From an uncultured Lachnospiraceae bacterium (GTDB lineage: Bacteria > Bacillota_A > Clostridia > Lachnospirales > Lachnospiraceae), in NCBI GenBank assembly GCA_902787595.1, contig CADAHD010000095.1:1-8037 (forward strand): a DNA stretch of 8,037 bases. The letters run 5' to 3'. The translations under genes and the position numbers were made by a program. Position 1 is the first letter of the stretch, and every line of letters begins with the position of its first letter. Below the pieces are notes generated by a model, which saw nothing but the letters and a program-made list of their open reading frames with translations, was not told the origin of the DNA and did not search any database. Shown piece by piece: positions 1 through 6,722 of this stretch.

Positions 1-39
1 CCTGCAGAGCAGGCTGAAGAACAGATACTAGCAGAATGA
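1..39 (+). CDS. C-terminal tail of upstream gene, possibly mutS (partial)
   Basis: Frame 1 is open from the window edge and ends in TGA at 37-39, giving the tail PAEQAEEQILAE. The other two forward frames meet stops within about 31 bases, so this is the only frame compatible with a long upstream gene. The tail is acidic and glutamine-rich and has no recognisable motif. The idea that it is MutS rests only on the common mutS-mutL gene order in Firmicutes; the residues themselves do not prove it. A 26-base spacer separates it from mutL. Confidence 0.4.
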   Translation, partial: PAEQAEEQILAE

Positions 40-65
40 TGGGAATTGAATGGTAGTATATAACG

Positions 66-2078
66 ATGGGAAATATACATCTTCTTGACAATAATACAAT
101 AGATAAGATAGCTGCCGGTGAAGTTGTGGAGCGGCCTGCCAGCATTGTTAAAGAGCTGGTGGAGAATGCCATGGATTCGGGAGCGGATGCAGTAACGGTT
201 GAAATAAAAGGCGGCGGCATAGACTATATAAGAGTGACCGATAACGGCAGCGGCATCAGCGAAGAAGACATGCCCAATGCGTTTATGCGGCATGCCACGT
301 CAAAGATAAACGGCATTGATGATCTTAACAGCTTAAGTTCCATGGGTTTTCGCGGTGAAGCTCTGGCATCCATAGCATCGGTATGTAAAGTGACTATGAT
401 CAGCAAATGTGCCGGAGAATTGCTGGGGCATAAGCTTGAAGTAAACGGCGGCGTGGCCGGCGAAGTCGAAGATATAGGCGCGCCGGGAGGGACTACGGTC
501 ATTGCGGCGCATCTTTTTTATAATACGCCCGTGAGGCGTAAGTTTTTAAAGACAGCCAGCGCGGAAGGAAATGCAATAGCCGAGCTGATGGAACGTCTGG
601 CTCTTGGACGTCCCGATATTTCTTATAAATTCGTACAGAACGGAAATACCCGTTTTATGACCAGCGGAAACGGTGATCTGAAGGAAGTCATAAACCGCAT
701 CTACGGCCGTGAAGCGGCCAGGTCTGTTGTGCCTGTTTCCTTTACGGCAAACGGTATACGTATCGACGGTTATCTGGGAAGCCCGGCCATGAACAGGCCC
801 AACCGGAATTTCGAAAACTATTTCCTTAACAGACGTTATATAAAGAGCGATATCATCAGCAGGGGCATAGAAGAAGGCTATAAAGGTTATATGATGCAGC
901 ATAAGTTTCCTTTCTGCGTTCTTCATATCAATATAGACAGCGCTTCTGTTGATGTTAATGTGCATCCTTCCAAGATGGATGTACGTTTTTCGGACAGGGA
1001 GACCGTTTATAACAGCATATGTAAAGGTGTGGCGGATACCCTGCATCAACGTGAGATGATCCCGGAGGCAGAGGGCGAGGGCAATATAAGGCCCGTACTA
1101 AAAGACACTCCGGAGCCTTTTGAAAAGAGCAGGGCAGAAGAGCTGAAAGAAGCTGAGAAAACGGTAAGTGCGGAGGGAGAAGCAGTATCAGTGCCGGCTG
1201 AATCTGCTGCCGGTGATATTTCCAATATCGGAGCAGACGCCATAGACCCAAGTAGTCAGACGGTTGACCATAACGGTAATTATGTTGACCAATACAGTCA
1301 TAACGACAGAGACATATTTGATATAAGTTTTGACGATGAGGATGATAAAGCGAATGTAGTTGAGCTTAAGGCTAAAAGTGATATTACCGCTGCTTCTCTT
1401 GCACCAAAAGAAAAACCTCCTATACCCGAAGACCCGTGGAAGAATGCGACTCAGCTGTCCATGCTGCCGACTGAGCGGGTTATCAGCGCCAATGCCAGGA
1501 AACAGTATAATCTGCTGGGTTGTGTTTTTAATACTTACTGGATATTTTCGTATCAGGATAAGATATATTTCGTGGATCAGCATGCTGCTCATGAAAAGGT
1601 CAATTATGAACGCTTAGTGGCGCAATACGAGAAAAACAATGTATATGTACAGCAGCTGGCTCCGCCTATAATTGTATCCCTTTCACGCAGTGAAAGCGAA
1701 ACCCTTGAACAATATAAAGAAGAATTGTGCGCGCTGGGATTTAATGTCGAGAGTTTTGGCGGAAGTGATGTGGCTATTACCACCGTTCCGCTTGAGCTGT
1801 ATAAAAAAGAACCCAAGAGCCTGTTTCTCGATATACTGAATGATCTGGCTCTAAGGGGAGGCGGCAGGGCGCCCGGAGTGATAGACCGCGTTCTGGCGAC
1901 CATGGCCTGCAAGGCTGCGGTCAAAGGCGGTGATGTTATAAGCAGAGAGGAAATGGATGCGGTTCTTGATGAGCTGTTAAGCCTTAAGAATCCTTATCAC
2001 TGCCCGCATGGAAGGCCTACGATATTTTCGATGAGCCGCACAGATCTGGAAAAGAAGTTTAAGAGGATAGTCAGCTGA
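66..2078 (+). CDS. mutL: DNA mismatch repair protein MutL (endonuclease type)
   Basis: MutL couples mismatch recognition by MutS to strand incision in the cytoplasm. The 670-residue product has the N-terminal GHKL ATPase: KELVEN with catalytic-type Glu30 and Mg-binding Asn34, DNGSG at 59-63 and GFRGEAL at 94-100. The transducer domain runs to about residue 330. An acidic, low-conservation linker follows (about 335-460), then a C-terminal dimerisation/nuclease domain. That domain carries the metal-binding signature DQHA-x2-E-x4-E exactly (D504 to E515), with ACKAAVKGG at 614-622 and CPHGRP at 646-651. These mark the nicking form found in bacteria without MutH. QLSML at 463-467 resembles a beta-clamp motif, and QQLAPP at 529-534 sits where other MutL proteins carry their regulatory clamp motif. 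ATG 66 is chosen because an in-frame stop lies at 54-56; no strong Shine-Dalgarno is visible. The gene shares one base with miaA, so the two are probably translationally coupled. Confidence 0.97.
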   Translation: MGNIHLLDNNTIDKIAAGEVVERPASIVKELVENAMDSGADAVTVEIKGGGIDYIRVTDNGSGISEEDMPNAFMRHATSKINGIDDLNSLSSMGFRGEALASIASVCKVTMISKCAGELLGHKLEVNGGVAGEVEDIGAPGGTTVIAAHLFYNTPVRRKFLKTASAEGNAIAELMERLALGRPDISYKFVQNGNTRFMTSGNGDLKEVINRIYGREAARSVVPVSFTANGIRIDGYLGSPAMNRPNRNFENYFLNRRYIKSDIISRGIEEGYKGYMMQHKFPFCVLHINIDSASVDVNVHPSKMDVRFSDRETVYNSICKGVADTLHQREMIPEAEGEGNIRPVLKDTPEPFEKSRAEELKEAEKTVSAEGEAVSVPAESAAGDISNIGADAIDPSSQTVDHNGNYVDQYSHNDRDIFDISFDDEDDKANVVELKAKSDITAASLAPKEKPPIPEDPWKNATQLSMLPTERVISANARKQYNLLGCVFNTYWIFSYQDKIYFVDQHAAHEKVNYERLVAQYEKNNVYVQQLAPPIIVSLSRSESETLEQYKEELCALGFNVESFGGSDVAITTVPLELYKKEPKSLFLDILNDLALRGGGRAPGVIDRVLATMACKAAVKGGDVISREEMDAVLDELLSLKNPYHCPHGRPTIFSMSRTDLEKKFKRIVS

Positions 2079-2992
2079 TGGATAAGCTTGTGATCATCGC
2101 CGGGCCGACGGCTACAGGAAAAAGCGATGCTGCCGTGGCGCTTTCGAAAGCGATAGGCGGCGAGGTGATATCTGCCGATTCGGTGCAGGTCTATAAAGGT
2201 CTGGATATAGGTTCGGCCAAGATAAAAGCCGAAGAAATGCAGGGGGTAACGCATCATCTGATAGATGTTCTTGAGCCTGAAGAGCCTTTCAATATAACCA
2301 TATTTCAGAAGATGGCAAAAGAAGCGATGAAAGGCATATATGAGCGCGGACATATCCCTGTGATCTGCGGCGGCACGGGTTTTTATATACAGTCCGTTCT
2401 TTACGATATAGAATTTACCGAAGAAGAGACGGATATGTCTTACCGCAGCGAGCTTGAAAAAAAGACAGCGGGTGAATTGTATGACATGCTCAAAGCCGTA
2501 GATCCGGTATCCTGTGAGAGCATACATGAGAATAATATAAAACGCGTGATACGCGCTCTTGAGTTTTTTCATGAAACCGGCTATCCTATATCGGCGCATA
2601 ATGCGCAGCAGCGCGGGCACAAGGCTGCGTACGACGCCCGCTTTTTTGTGCTTACCGATGACAGGGCTGCGCTGTATGAGCGTATTGATGCGCGTGTTGA
2701 TAAAATGATAGAAGCGGGATTGGTGGAAGAGGTGCGCGCGCTAAGGGAACGCGGCGTGCCGCGCATGTCCACTGCCATGCAGGGGCTTGGATATAAAGAG
2801 ATATATGCTTATCTTGCGGGCGAATGCAGCCTGGAGGAAGCTGTATATACAATAAAACGCGACAGCAGGCATTTTGCAAAGCGGCAGGTGACCTGGTTCA
2901 AGCGTGAAGCTGATGCTATATGGATAGACAGGAGCTGCTTTAAAGATCCTGCTGCCGATATAGTCGCATATATGCTTGAAAGGCTGTGGTAA
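2078..2992 (+). CDS. miaA: tRNA dimethylallyltransferase MiaA
   Basis: MiaA transfers a dimethylallyl group from DMAPP to N6 of A37 in tRNAs reading UNN codons, the first step of i6A/ms2i6A formation. The 304-residue product has the P-loop GPTATGKS (9-16), the DSVQVYKGLDIGSAK block (34-48) with the catalytic-type Asp34, HHLIDVLEP (59-67), GGTGFY (98-103), MQGLGYKE (234-241) and the tRNA-contacting segment RQVTWF (269-274). Length and motif order match the family. The TGATG overlap with mutL and a GAGGA Shine-Dalgarno at 2063-2067 inside the end of mutL support the start and co-transcription. Ile codons are strongly biased to ATA (20 ATA, 4 ATC, 1 ATT), a useful fingerprint of the left-hand organism. 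All key motifs are intact and nothing is broken. Confidence 0.97.
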   Translation: MDKLVIIAGPTATGKSDAAVALSKAIGGEVISADSVQVYKGLDIGSAKIKAEEMQGVTHHLIDVLEPEEPFNITIFQKMAKEAMKGIYERGHIPVICGGTGFYIQSVLYDIEFTEEETDMSYRSELEKKTAGELYDMLKAVDPVSCESIHENNIKRVIRALEFFHETGYPISAHNAQQRGHKAAYDARFFVLTDDRAALYERIDARVDKMIEAGLVEEVRALRERGVPRMSTAMQGLGYKEIYAYLAGECSLEEAVYTIKRDSRHFAKRQVTWFKREADAIWIDRSCFKDPAADIVAYMLERLW

Positions 2993-2997
2993 ACAGC

Positions 2998-3006
2998 GGG
3001 AAGGAA
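2998..3006 (+). promoter_or_regulatory. Shine-Dalgarno site fixing the start of the 76-residue ORF
   Basis: The stretch GGGAAGGAA contains AAGGA at 3001-3005, seven bases before ATG 3013. It lies downstream of the alternative in-frame GTG at 2986, which would overlap the end of miaA. The spacing therefore argues that translation begins at 3013. Confidence 0.6.
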
Positions 3007-3012
3007 TATCAT

Positions 3013-3243
3013 ATGATAAGTGCCAATAATGCGGTGTGGATGGACTGGTTCAAACATACGGAAGAAATACGCGCGGAAGCAGCGGAAATGAGTAAGGAAG
3101 AGCTCATTGATAAGATACTTTCTTACGAAAACATCGAGACCGAAAAGCAGAAGAAAGTATATGTCAAAAAGCTTAAATGGAAGAATAAGCAAAAACTTAC
3201 GGATCTGTGGATCGAAAAAGAATATGTAAGGGTGCATTCGTAA
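3013..3243 (+). CDS. Small charged protein of unknown function
   Basis: I do not recognise this 76-residue protein. It starts at ATG 3013 behind a well-placed AAGGA; a GTG at 2986 would add nine residues but lies inside miaA and lacks the same support. The product is rich in Lys and Glu, has four Trp residues, no Cys, no signal peptide and no membrane segment. It looks helical, with an acidic N-terminal half (segment EEIRAEAAEMSKEELIDKIL) and a basic C-terminal half (KQKKVYVKKLKWKNKQK). It is probably a soluble cytoplasmic protein. It sits tightly between miaA (20-base gap) and the PLP enzyme gene (15-base gap), so it is likely part of the same transcript. In many Firmicutes hfq follows miaA, but I see no Sm1/Sm2 motif resemblance here. 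Coding status is supported by the ribosome binding site, the frame and the tight packing. Confidence 0.7.
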   Translation: MISANNAVWMDWFKHTEEIRAEAAEMSKEELIDKILSYENIETEKQKKVYVKKLKWKNKQKLTDLWIEKEYVRVHS

Positions 3244-3258
3244 AGACGGGAGAGACAG

Positions 3259-4545
3259 ATGTTAGCTGAACAATACAAAAAAATGGGACTTGATGCCGAT
3301 ATCATCGCGATGGGCGTAGAGATACGCGCATCTTTAAAAACCAGATTCGAAAAAATAGATGAGATGGCGGAATTTAACCAGATGAAGGTGCTTCATGCCA
3401 TGCAGCAAAAGCAGGTGAGCGAAGCATGTCTTCTGGGGACTACAGGATATGGCTATAACGATCTGGGCAGGGATACGCTGGAAGAGGTCTATGCTGATAT
3501 CTTTAAGGCAGAAGATGCGCTGGTGAGACCACAGATAACCTGCGGCACACACGCCCTGGCGTTGGCGCTAATGAGCAATCTGCGCCCGGGAGATGAGCTT
3601 TTGAGCCCTGTCGGCAAGCCTTATGATACGCTTGAAGAGGTTATAGGCATCAGGGATAAGGGGAACGGACACAGCAGCGGATCCCTTAAGGAGTATGGCG
3701 TTACTTACCGCCAGGTGGATCTTAAGGAAAACGGCGATTTTGATTTTGAAGGAATAAGGGCGGCTATCAACGAAAAGACTCATATGGTGACCATACAGCG
3801 TTCAAAGGGGTATCAGACCAGGCCGACATTGTCTGTAGAACGCATAGAAGAGCTTATACGCTTCATCAGAGGCGTCAAAGCGGATGTGGTGATCATGGTC
3901 GATAACTGTTACGGGGAATTTGTGCAGGAGCGTGAGCCTGTCGAAGCCGGAGCGGATCTGGCTGTGGGATCGCTTATCAAGAATCCCGGAGGAGGACTTT
4001 GCCCTTCGGGCGGTTATATCGTCGGAAAAAAAGAGTGTGTTGAGAATGCCGCATACAGACTCACTTCGCCCGGACTGGGCAAGGAAGTTGGGGCATCCCT
4101 TGGAATATTGCCGGCATTTTACCAGGGACTGTTTATGGCGCCCATCATTACGGCATCGGCTTTGAAGACGGCTATTTTTGCTGCTGCGGCTTATGAAAGG
4201 GCGGGATACAAAGCTTATCCTTCTGCAGACAGTGAGAGATATGATATCATTCAGGCTGTTACTTTAGGCAGCGCAGAAAAACTCTGCGCCTTTTGTGAGG
4301 GTATTCAGGCGGCAGCGCCTGTTGATTCACATGTGACGCCCGAACCCTGGCCCATGCCCGGATATGACAGCAATGTTATCATGGCGGCCGGAGCCTTTGT
4401 TTCCGGTTCATCTATAGAATTGTCGGCAGACGGTCCTTTGAAGGAGCCTTATGCGGTATATTTCCAGGGAGGGCTCAGCTTCCCCCACGGCGCCTTCGGC
4501 ATACTTAAAAGCCTACAGCAGTTAAAAAACAAAGCCCTGCTTTAA
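3259..4545 (+). CDS. ynbB: YnbB-like PLP-dependent enzyme (methionine gamma-lyase / aluminium-resistance family)
   Basis: This 428-residue protein resembles the fold-type I PLP family annotated as cystathionine beta-lyase/methionine gamma-lyase-like 'aluminium resistance' proteins (YnbB in Bacillus). Such enzymes would act on sulfur amino acids in the cytoplasm, but the physiological substrate is not settled and I infer only PLP chemistry. Visible marks are the substrate/PLP-side segment TTGYGYNDLGRD (61-72), the phosphate-cup-like CGTHALAL (95-102), Asp215 in VIMVDNCYGE as the likely pyridine-nitrogen partner, and Lys241 in GSLIKNPGGG as the likely Schiff-base lysine, followed by PSGGYIVG. 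The C-terminal small domain ends near FPHGAFGILKSL. GGGAGAG at 3248-3254 serves as ribosome binding site. In Bacillus the mutSL/miaA/ynbB region is also clustered, so the context supports the call. It is the last gene before a strong terminator. Confidence 0.88.
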   Translation: MLAEQYKKMGLDADIIAMGVEIRASLKTRFEKIDEMAEFNQMKVLHAMQQKQVSEACLLGTTGYGYNDLGRDTLEEVYADIFKAEDALVRPQITCGTHALALALMSNLRPGDELLSPVGKPYDTLEEVIGIRDKGNGHSSGSLKEYGVTYRQVDLKENGDFDFEGIRAAINEKTHMVTIQRSKGYQTRPTLSVERIEELIRFIRGVKADVVIMVDNCYGEFVQEREPVEAGADLAVGSLIKNPGGGLCPSGGYIVGKKECVENAAYRLTSPGLGKEVGASLGILPAFYQGLFMAPIITASALKTAIFAAAAYERAGYKAYPSADSERYDIIQAVTLGSAEKLCAFCEGIQAAAPVDSHVTPEPWPMPGYDSNVIMAAGAFVSGSSIELSADGPLKEPYAVYFQGGLSFPHGAFGILKSLQQLKNKALL

Positions 4546-4570
4546 GGCGGCACCATATCTTGTAGTTTCG

Positions 4571-4605
4571 GCCGTGTATATTGCGGTATACACGGCTTGT
4601 TTTTT
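4571..4605 (+). terminator. Rho-independent terminator after the ynbB-like gene
   Basis: A perfect 10-base-pair stem (GCCGTGTATA at 4571-4580 with TATACACGGC at 4587-4596) encloses the six-base loop TTGCGG. It is followed at once by the T-rich tract TTGTTTTTT (4597-4605). It lies 25 bases after the stop codon at 4543-4545, so it should end the mutL-miaA-ynbB transcript. No A-rich tract precedes the stem, so it appears to work in one direction only. Confidence 0.9.
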
Positions 4606-4606
4606 G

Positions 4607-4615
4607 TGCTAGAAT
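4607..4615 (+). promoter_or_regulatory. Possible extended -10 promoter for mreB
   Basis: TG-C-TAGAAT (TG at 4607-4608, hexamer 4610-4615) matches an extended -10 element one base off TATAAT. The position 17 bases upstream is TATACA (4587-4592), a poor -35 lying inside the terminator stem. Transcription would start near 4621-4623, about 34 bases before mreB. A promoter is expected here because the terminator separates mreB from the upstream genes, but the exact site is an inference. Confidence 0.35.
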
Positions 4616-4637
4616 AAAGATTTGACAGATTAGATTT

Positions 4638-4643
4638 GGAGGG
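4638..4643 (+). promoter_or_regulatory. Ribosome binding site of mreB
   Basis: GGAGGG is a strong Shine-Dalgarno core, but it is 12 bases from ATG 4656, longer than the usual 5-9. The gap is T-rich (ATTTTTTTAGTT). No alternative start lies closer: TAG at 4651-4653 is out of frame, and the protein begins with the expected MreB N-terminus at 4656. Confidence 0.6.
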
Positions 4644-4655
4644 ATTTTTTTAGTT

Positions 4656-5651
4656 ATGAATGCATTCGGAATAGATTTGGGATCCAGCAATATAAAGATC
4701 TATAACGGCTGCGATGATACATATTTCATGGAAAAAAACATGATAGCGATACAGGGGCGCGACAGCCTTTTCGCATATGGTGATTCCGCTTTTGATATGT
4801 ATGAAAAAGCGCCGGAAAACATACAGGTTTCTTATCCTGTGTCTAACGGCGTTATCGCGGATATAAATAATATGAACACGCTTATCCATTATTTTGTAAA
4901 CGACCTGTCAAAGGGCGCGATAAGACCGGCGGATTATTATATAGCCGTACCTACCGATGTCACGGAAGTTGAACGCAGGGCGTTTATGGATCTGATACGC
5001 GACAGCAATGTTAAAGCCAAAAGGGTATTTGTTGTGGAAAAGGCCCTTGCCGACGGGCTTGGCATGGACATAGATGTTAAGACTTCACGCGGCGTGCTGA
5101 TCGTTAATATCGGTTTTGACACGACAGAGATATCTCTTTTATCTCTGGGGGGCATAGTCTTAAGCAGGCTCATCAAGGTGGGAGGCGCCAAGTTTGATGA
5201 TGCTATCAAAGCTGCAGTGCGTAAGGAATATAATCTGGTCATAGGTTCAAAGACATCCGAGAAACTTAAGATAATCATGCGAGAGGTAGAAAGCCAGAAG
5301 AAGAATGCCGTTGTTTACGGTATGGATCTGGTAAACGGCCTGCCTGTTCAGAAAGCTATTTCCACAGAGCTGCTGTTTGAGTCTCTTGAAGAACATTTTA
5401 ATATGATAGTCGATAATATCCGGCAGATACTCGAGCGGACCCCTCCCGAGCTGGGAGCTGATATTTACCGTCACGGCATATATCTTACGGGCGGAGCCAG
5501 CCAGGTCGGACATATATCCGAGCTGATAAGACTGAGCACAGGCATACGCGTAAACAGGAATATTGAGCCCATTTCTTCAGTTGTAAGAGGGCTTCATACG
5601 GTTATAAGCGATGCGCGATTTGCTTCGATAGCGGTAGAGAACGGGAAGTAA
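4656..5651 (+). CDS. mreB: MreB-like rod-shape-determining actin homologue
   Basis: MreB polymerises under the membrane and organises the elongation machinery for lateral cell-wall synthesis, together with MreC/MreD/RodA. The 331-residue product has normal MreB length and the actin-fold order: phosphate-1 loop GIDLGSSNIKIY (5-16), AYGDSAFDMYEKAPENI (40-56), PVSNGVIADINNM (61-73), VPTDVTEVERRAF (98-110), phosphate-2 region NIGFDTTEISLLSLGGIV (151-168), VGGAKFDDAI (175-184), KEYNLVIGSKT (190-200), RTPPELGADI (261-270) and the adenosine motif LTGGAS (278-283). Two sites are unusual. Canonical DIGGGT reads NIGFDT, losing the phosphate-2 Asp, and the EEP of the connecting motif reads EKA. Clostridial MreB paralogues, from memory, often have DIGADT, so part of this is lineage-specific. 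It may be an MreB paralogue with weak ATPase. An mreC start follows three bases after the stop, the usual mreBC order. Confidence 0.88.
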   Translation: MNAFGIDLGSSNIKIYNGCDDTYFMEKNMIAIQGRDSLFAYGDSAFDMYEKAPENIQVSYPVSNGVIADINNMNTLIHYFVNDLSKGAIRPADYYIAVPTDVTEVERRAFMDLIRDSNVKAKRVFVVEKALADGLGMDIDVKTSRGVLIVNIGFDTTEISLLSLGGIVLSRLIKVGGAKFDDAIKAAVRKEYNLVIGSKTSEKLKIIMREVESQKKNAVVYGMDLVNGLPVQKAISTELLFESLEEHFNMIVDNIRQILERTPPELGADIYRHGIYLTGGASQVGHISELIRLSTGIRVNRNIEPISSVVRGLHTVISDARFASIAVENGK

Positions 5652-5654
5652 AAT

Positions 5655-5834
5655 ATGAGCCCGGTAGTCAAACAAAAAGAAGAACGCAAGAAGATTCCCC
5701 CCAAGTATCTTCTGCTTATATTTACCGTCCTCTGTATCGGGCTGATGGCATTCACTTTTACACGTGATATTCCGCTTACAGTGGCAGAGGATGCGGCGGG
5801 AGCCGTGATCGTGCCGTTCCAGAAAGGCATCAGC
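5655..5834 (+). other. mreC: mreC 5' fragment (cytoplasmic tail, membrane anchor, first periplasmic residues)
   Basis: Residues 1-15 are basic (KQKEERKKIPP). Residues 16-35 form a clear hydrophobic membrane segment (YLLLIFTVLCIGLMAFTF). The stretch to about 58 includes VIVPFQKGI, which resembles the region just after the anchor in clostridial MreC. MreC is normally about 270-300 residues with a coiled coil and paired beta-barrels outside the membrane; none of that follows here. Position three bases after mreB supports the assignment. Only about one fifth of the gene is present. Confidence 0.7.
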
Positions 5835-6716
5835 GATGTCGTTATTATAGACAATTATGAAGAAGCGAAAATGCCTAATTTGGTGGGACTTCAGTTTACT
5901 GACTATATTGATTTCTCCAATGGCTTGGCCAGTGTCAAGGAAAGCCTGGAAGCAATAGACAACGTGCAAGGCATCTTTCATATTGGCGCCAACGCCGACG
6001 TGCTTGAGAATGATTCGAAAGTCATGATGGTGATGAACTATGAGTTCTCCAAACTGTATTGTGACTTTGCCGTCCGTCATCAGGTTCCGTTCATCTATGC
6101 CTCTTCATCGGCAGTCTATGGTAACAACCCACACCAGGGAGGAGGGCTCGACCATCTGTTGCCTCATAACATCTACGCATGGTCGAAATGGCTCTTTGAC
6201 AAATACACTGACGGCAATAAAGTCAGATTTCAGAACAACAAGATCATTGGATTCCGGTTCTTCAATGTATTTGGATGGGGAGAGTTCCATAAAGGAAAGA
6301 ATGCCAATATCGTATATCGCTTCTACAGGATGATGCAAGATAAGGGATGCATTGATCTGTTCAAAGATGAGATCGTCCGCGACCATGTCTATGTCGATGA
6401 CGTTGCCGAAGTGATGTATAATGCTATGATGTATAACCATTTTGAAAACGGCATCTATAATCTTGGCGGAAATCATCCTATCTCTCATCGTCGTGTGGCA
6501 GACATCGTTATAGAAACATTAATAGAGGAAGGAGTGGTTGCGCCCAAGGACACTTCTGAGTATATCAGGATGATAGACATGCCACAGGAATTACGTGAAA
6601 AGTTCCAGTTCCATACTTTTGCCGAAGGACAGTTAAATCTGATATCCGAGATAACCAAAGGCAATGAGGTGAAAATGAAAAAGTATATCCAGCAGCTGAT
6701 TCAAAAAGACAAATAA
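5655..6716 (+). CDS. Chimeric open frame: MreC N-terminus joined to HldD-like epimerase lacking its N-terminus
   Basis: One uninterrupted 353-codon frame encodes two unrelated pieces. Residues 1 to about 58 look like the MreC cytoplasmic tail and anchor. From about residue 61 (DVVIIDN) to the end it is an ADP-L-glycero-D-manno-heptose 6-epimerase-like short-chain dehydrogenase/reductase. Epimerase marks are IFHIGANAD (107-115), YASSSAVYG (148-156) with the catalytic Ser, Y174-x3-K178, GFRFFNVFG (199-207), FHKGKNAN (211-218), RDHVYVDDVAEV (242-253) and GIYNLGG (266-272). The GxxGxxG Rossmann loop and about the first 20 residues of a normal HldD are absent, so NAD(P) binding should fail. The start at 5655 has GGGAAG at 5644-5648 and suits mreC, not hldD. 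Automated annotation would probably call the whole frame an epimerase. I think it is an artefactual join or, less likely, a real recombination product. Confidence 0.85.
   Translation: MSPVVKQKEERKKIPPKYLLLIFTVLCIGLMAFTFTRDIPLTVAEDAAGAVIVPFQKGISDVVIIDNYEEAKMPNLVGLQFTDYIDFSNGLASVKESLEAIDNVQGIFHIGANADVLENDSKVMMVMNYEFSKLYCDFAVRHQVPFIYASSSAVYGNNPHQGGGLDHLLPHNIYAWSKWLFDKYTDGNKVRFQNNKIIGFRFFNVFGWGEFHKGKNANIVYRFYRMMQDKGCIDLFKDEIVRDHVYVDDVAEVMYNAMMYNHFENGIYNLGGNHPISHRRVADIVIETLIEEGVVAPKDTSEYIRMIDMPQELREKFQFHTFAEGQLNLISEITKGNEVKMKKYIQQLIQKDK
5820..5845. other. Junction between the two sequence sources
   Basis: The MreC resemblance ends and the HldD resemblance begins within codons 56-62 (QKGISDV). The bases coding KGI (5823-5831) could belong to either parent: clostridial MreC often has PFQKGI, and HldD proteins often have KGI-T/S-D-I/V before the VVDN strand. 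No transposon end, direct repeat or inverted repeat is visible here. A short shared sequence would explain a join that keeps the frame. Confidence 0.7.
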
Positions 6717-6722
6717 CGCGAT

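Noticed and set aside
546..1049. Antisense open frame of about 167 codons opposite mutL
   Set aside because: It lies wholly inside mutL, which has intact conserved motifs; the antisense product has no recognisable domain and no start signals.
1997..2620. Antisense open frame of about 207 codons opposite the end of mutL and miaA
   Set aside because: It spans two well-supported genes on the other strand and shows no family motif; it is a product of their composition.
2986..3012. GTG start extending the 76-residue ORF by nine residues
   Set aside because: It overlaps miaA, whereas ATG 3013 has AAGGA at the right distance.
4622..4627. TTGACA as a perfect -35 box for mreB
   Set aside because: The matching -10 position about 17 bases downstream is a run of T (4645-4650) directly before the start codon, with no TATAAT-like sequence and no room for a leader.
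5577..6080. Antisense open frame crossing the junction
   Set aside because: It crosses the join between two sources and lies opposite strongly supported coding sequence; it has no recognisable features.
5655..6716. A novel MreC-epimerase fusion enzyme linking cell shape to heptose synthesis
   Set aside because: Both halves are truncated at the join, the cofactor loop is missing, and codon use and translation signals change at the same place, so a chimera explains it more simply.
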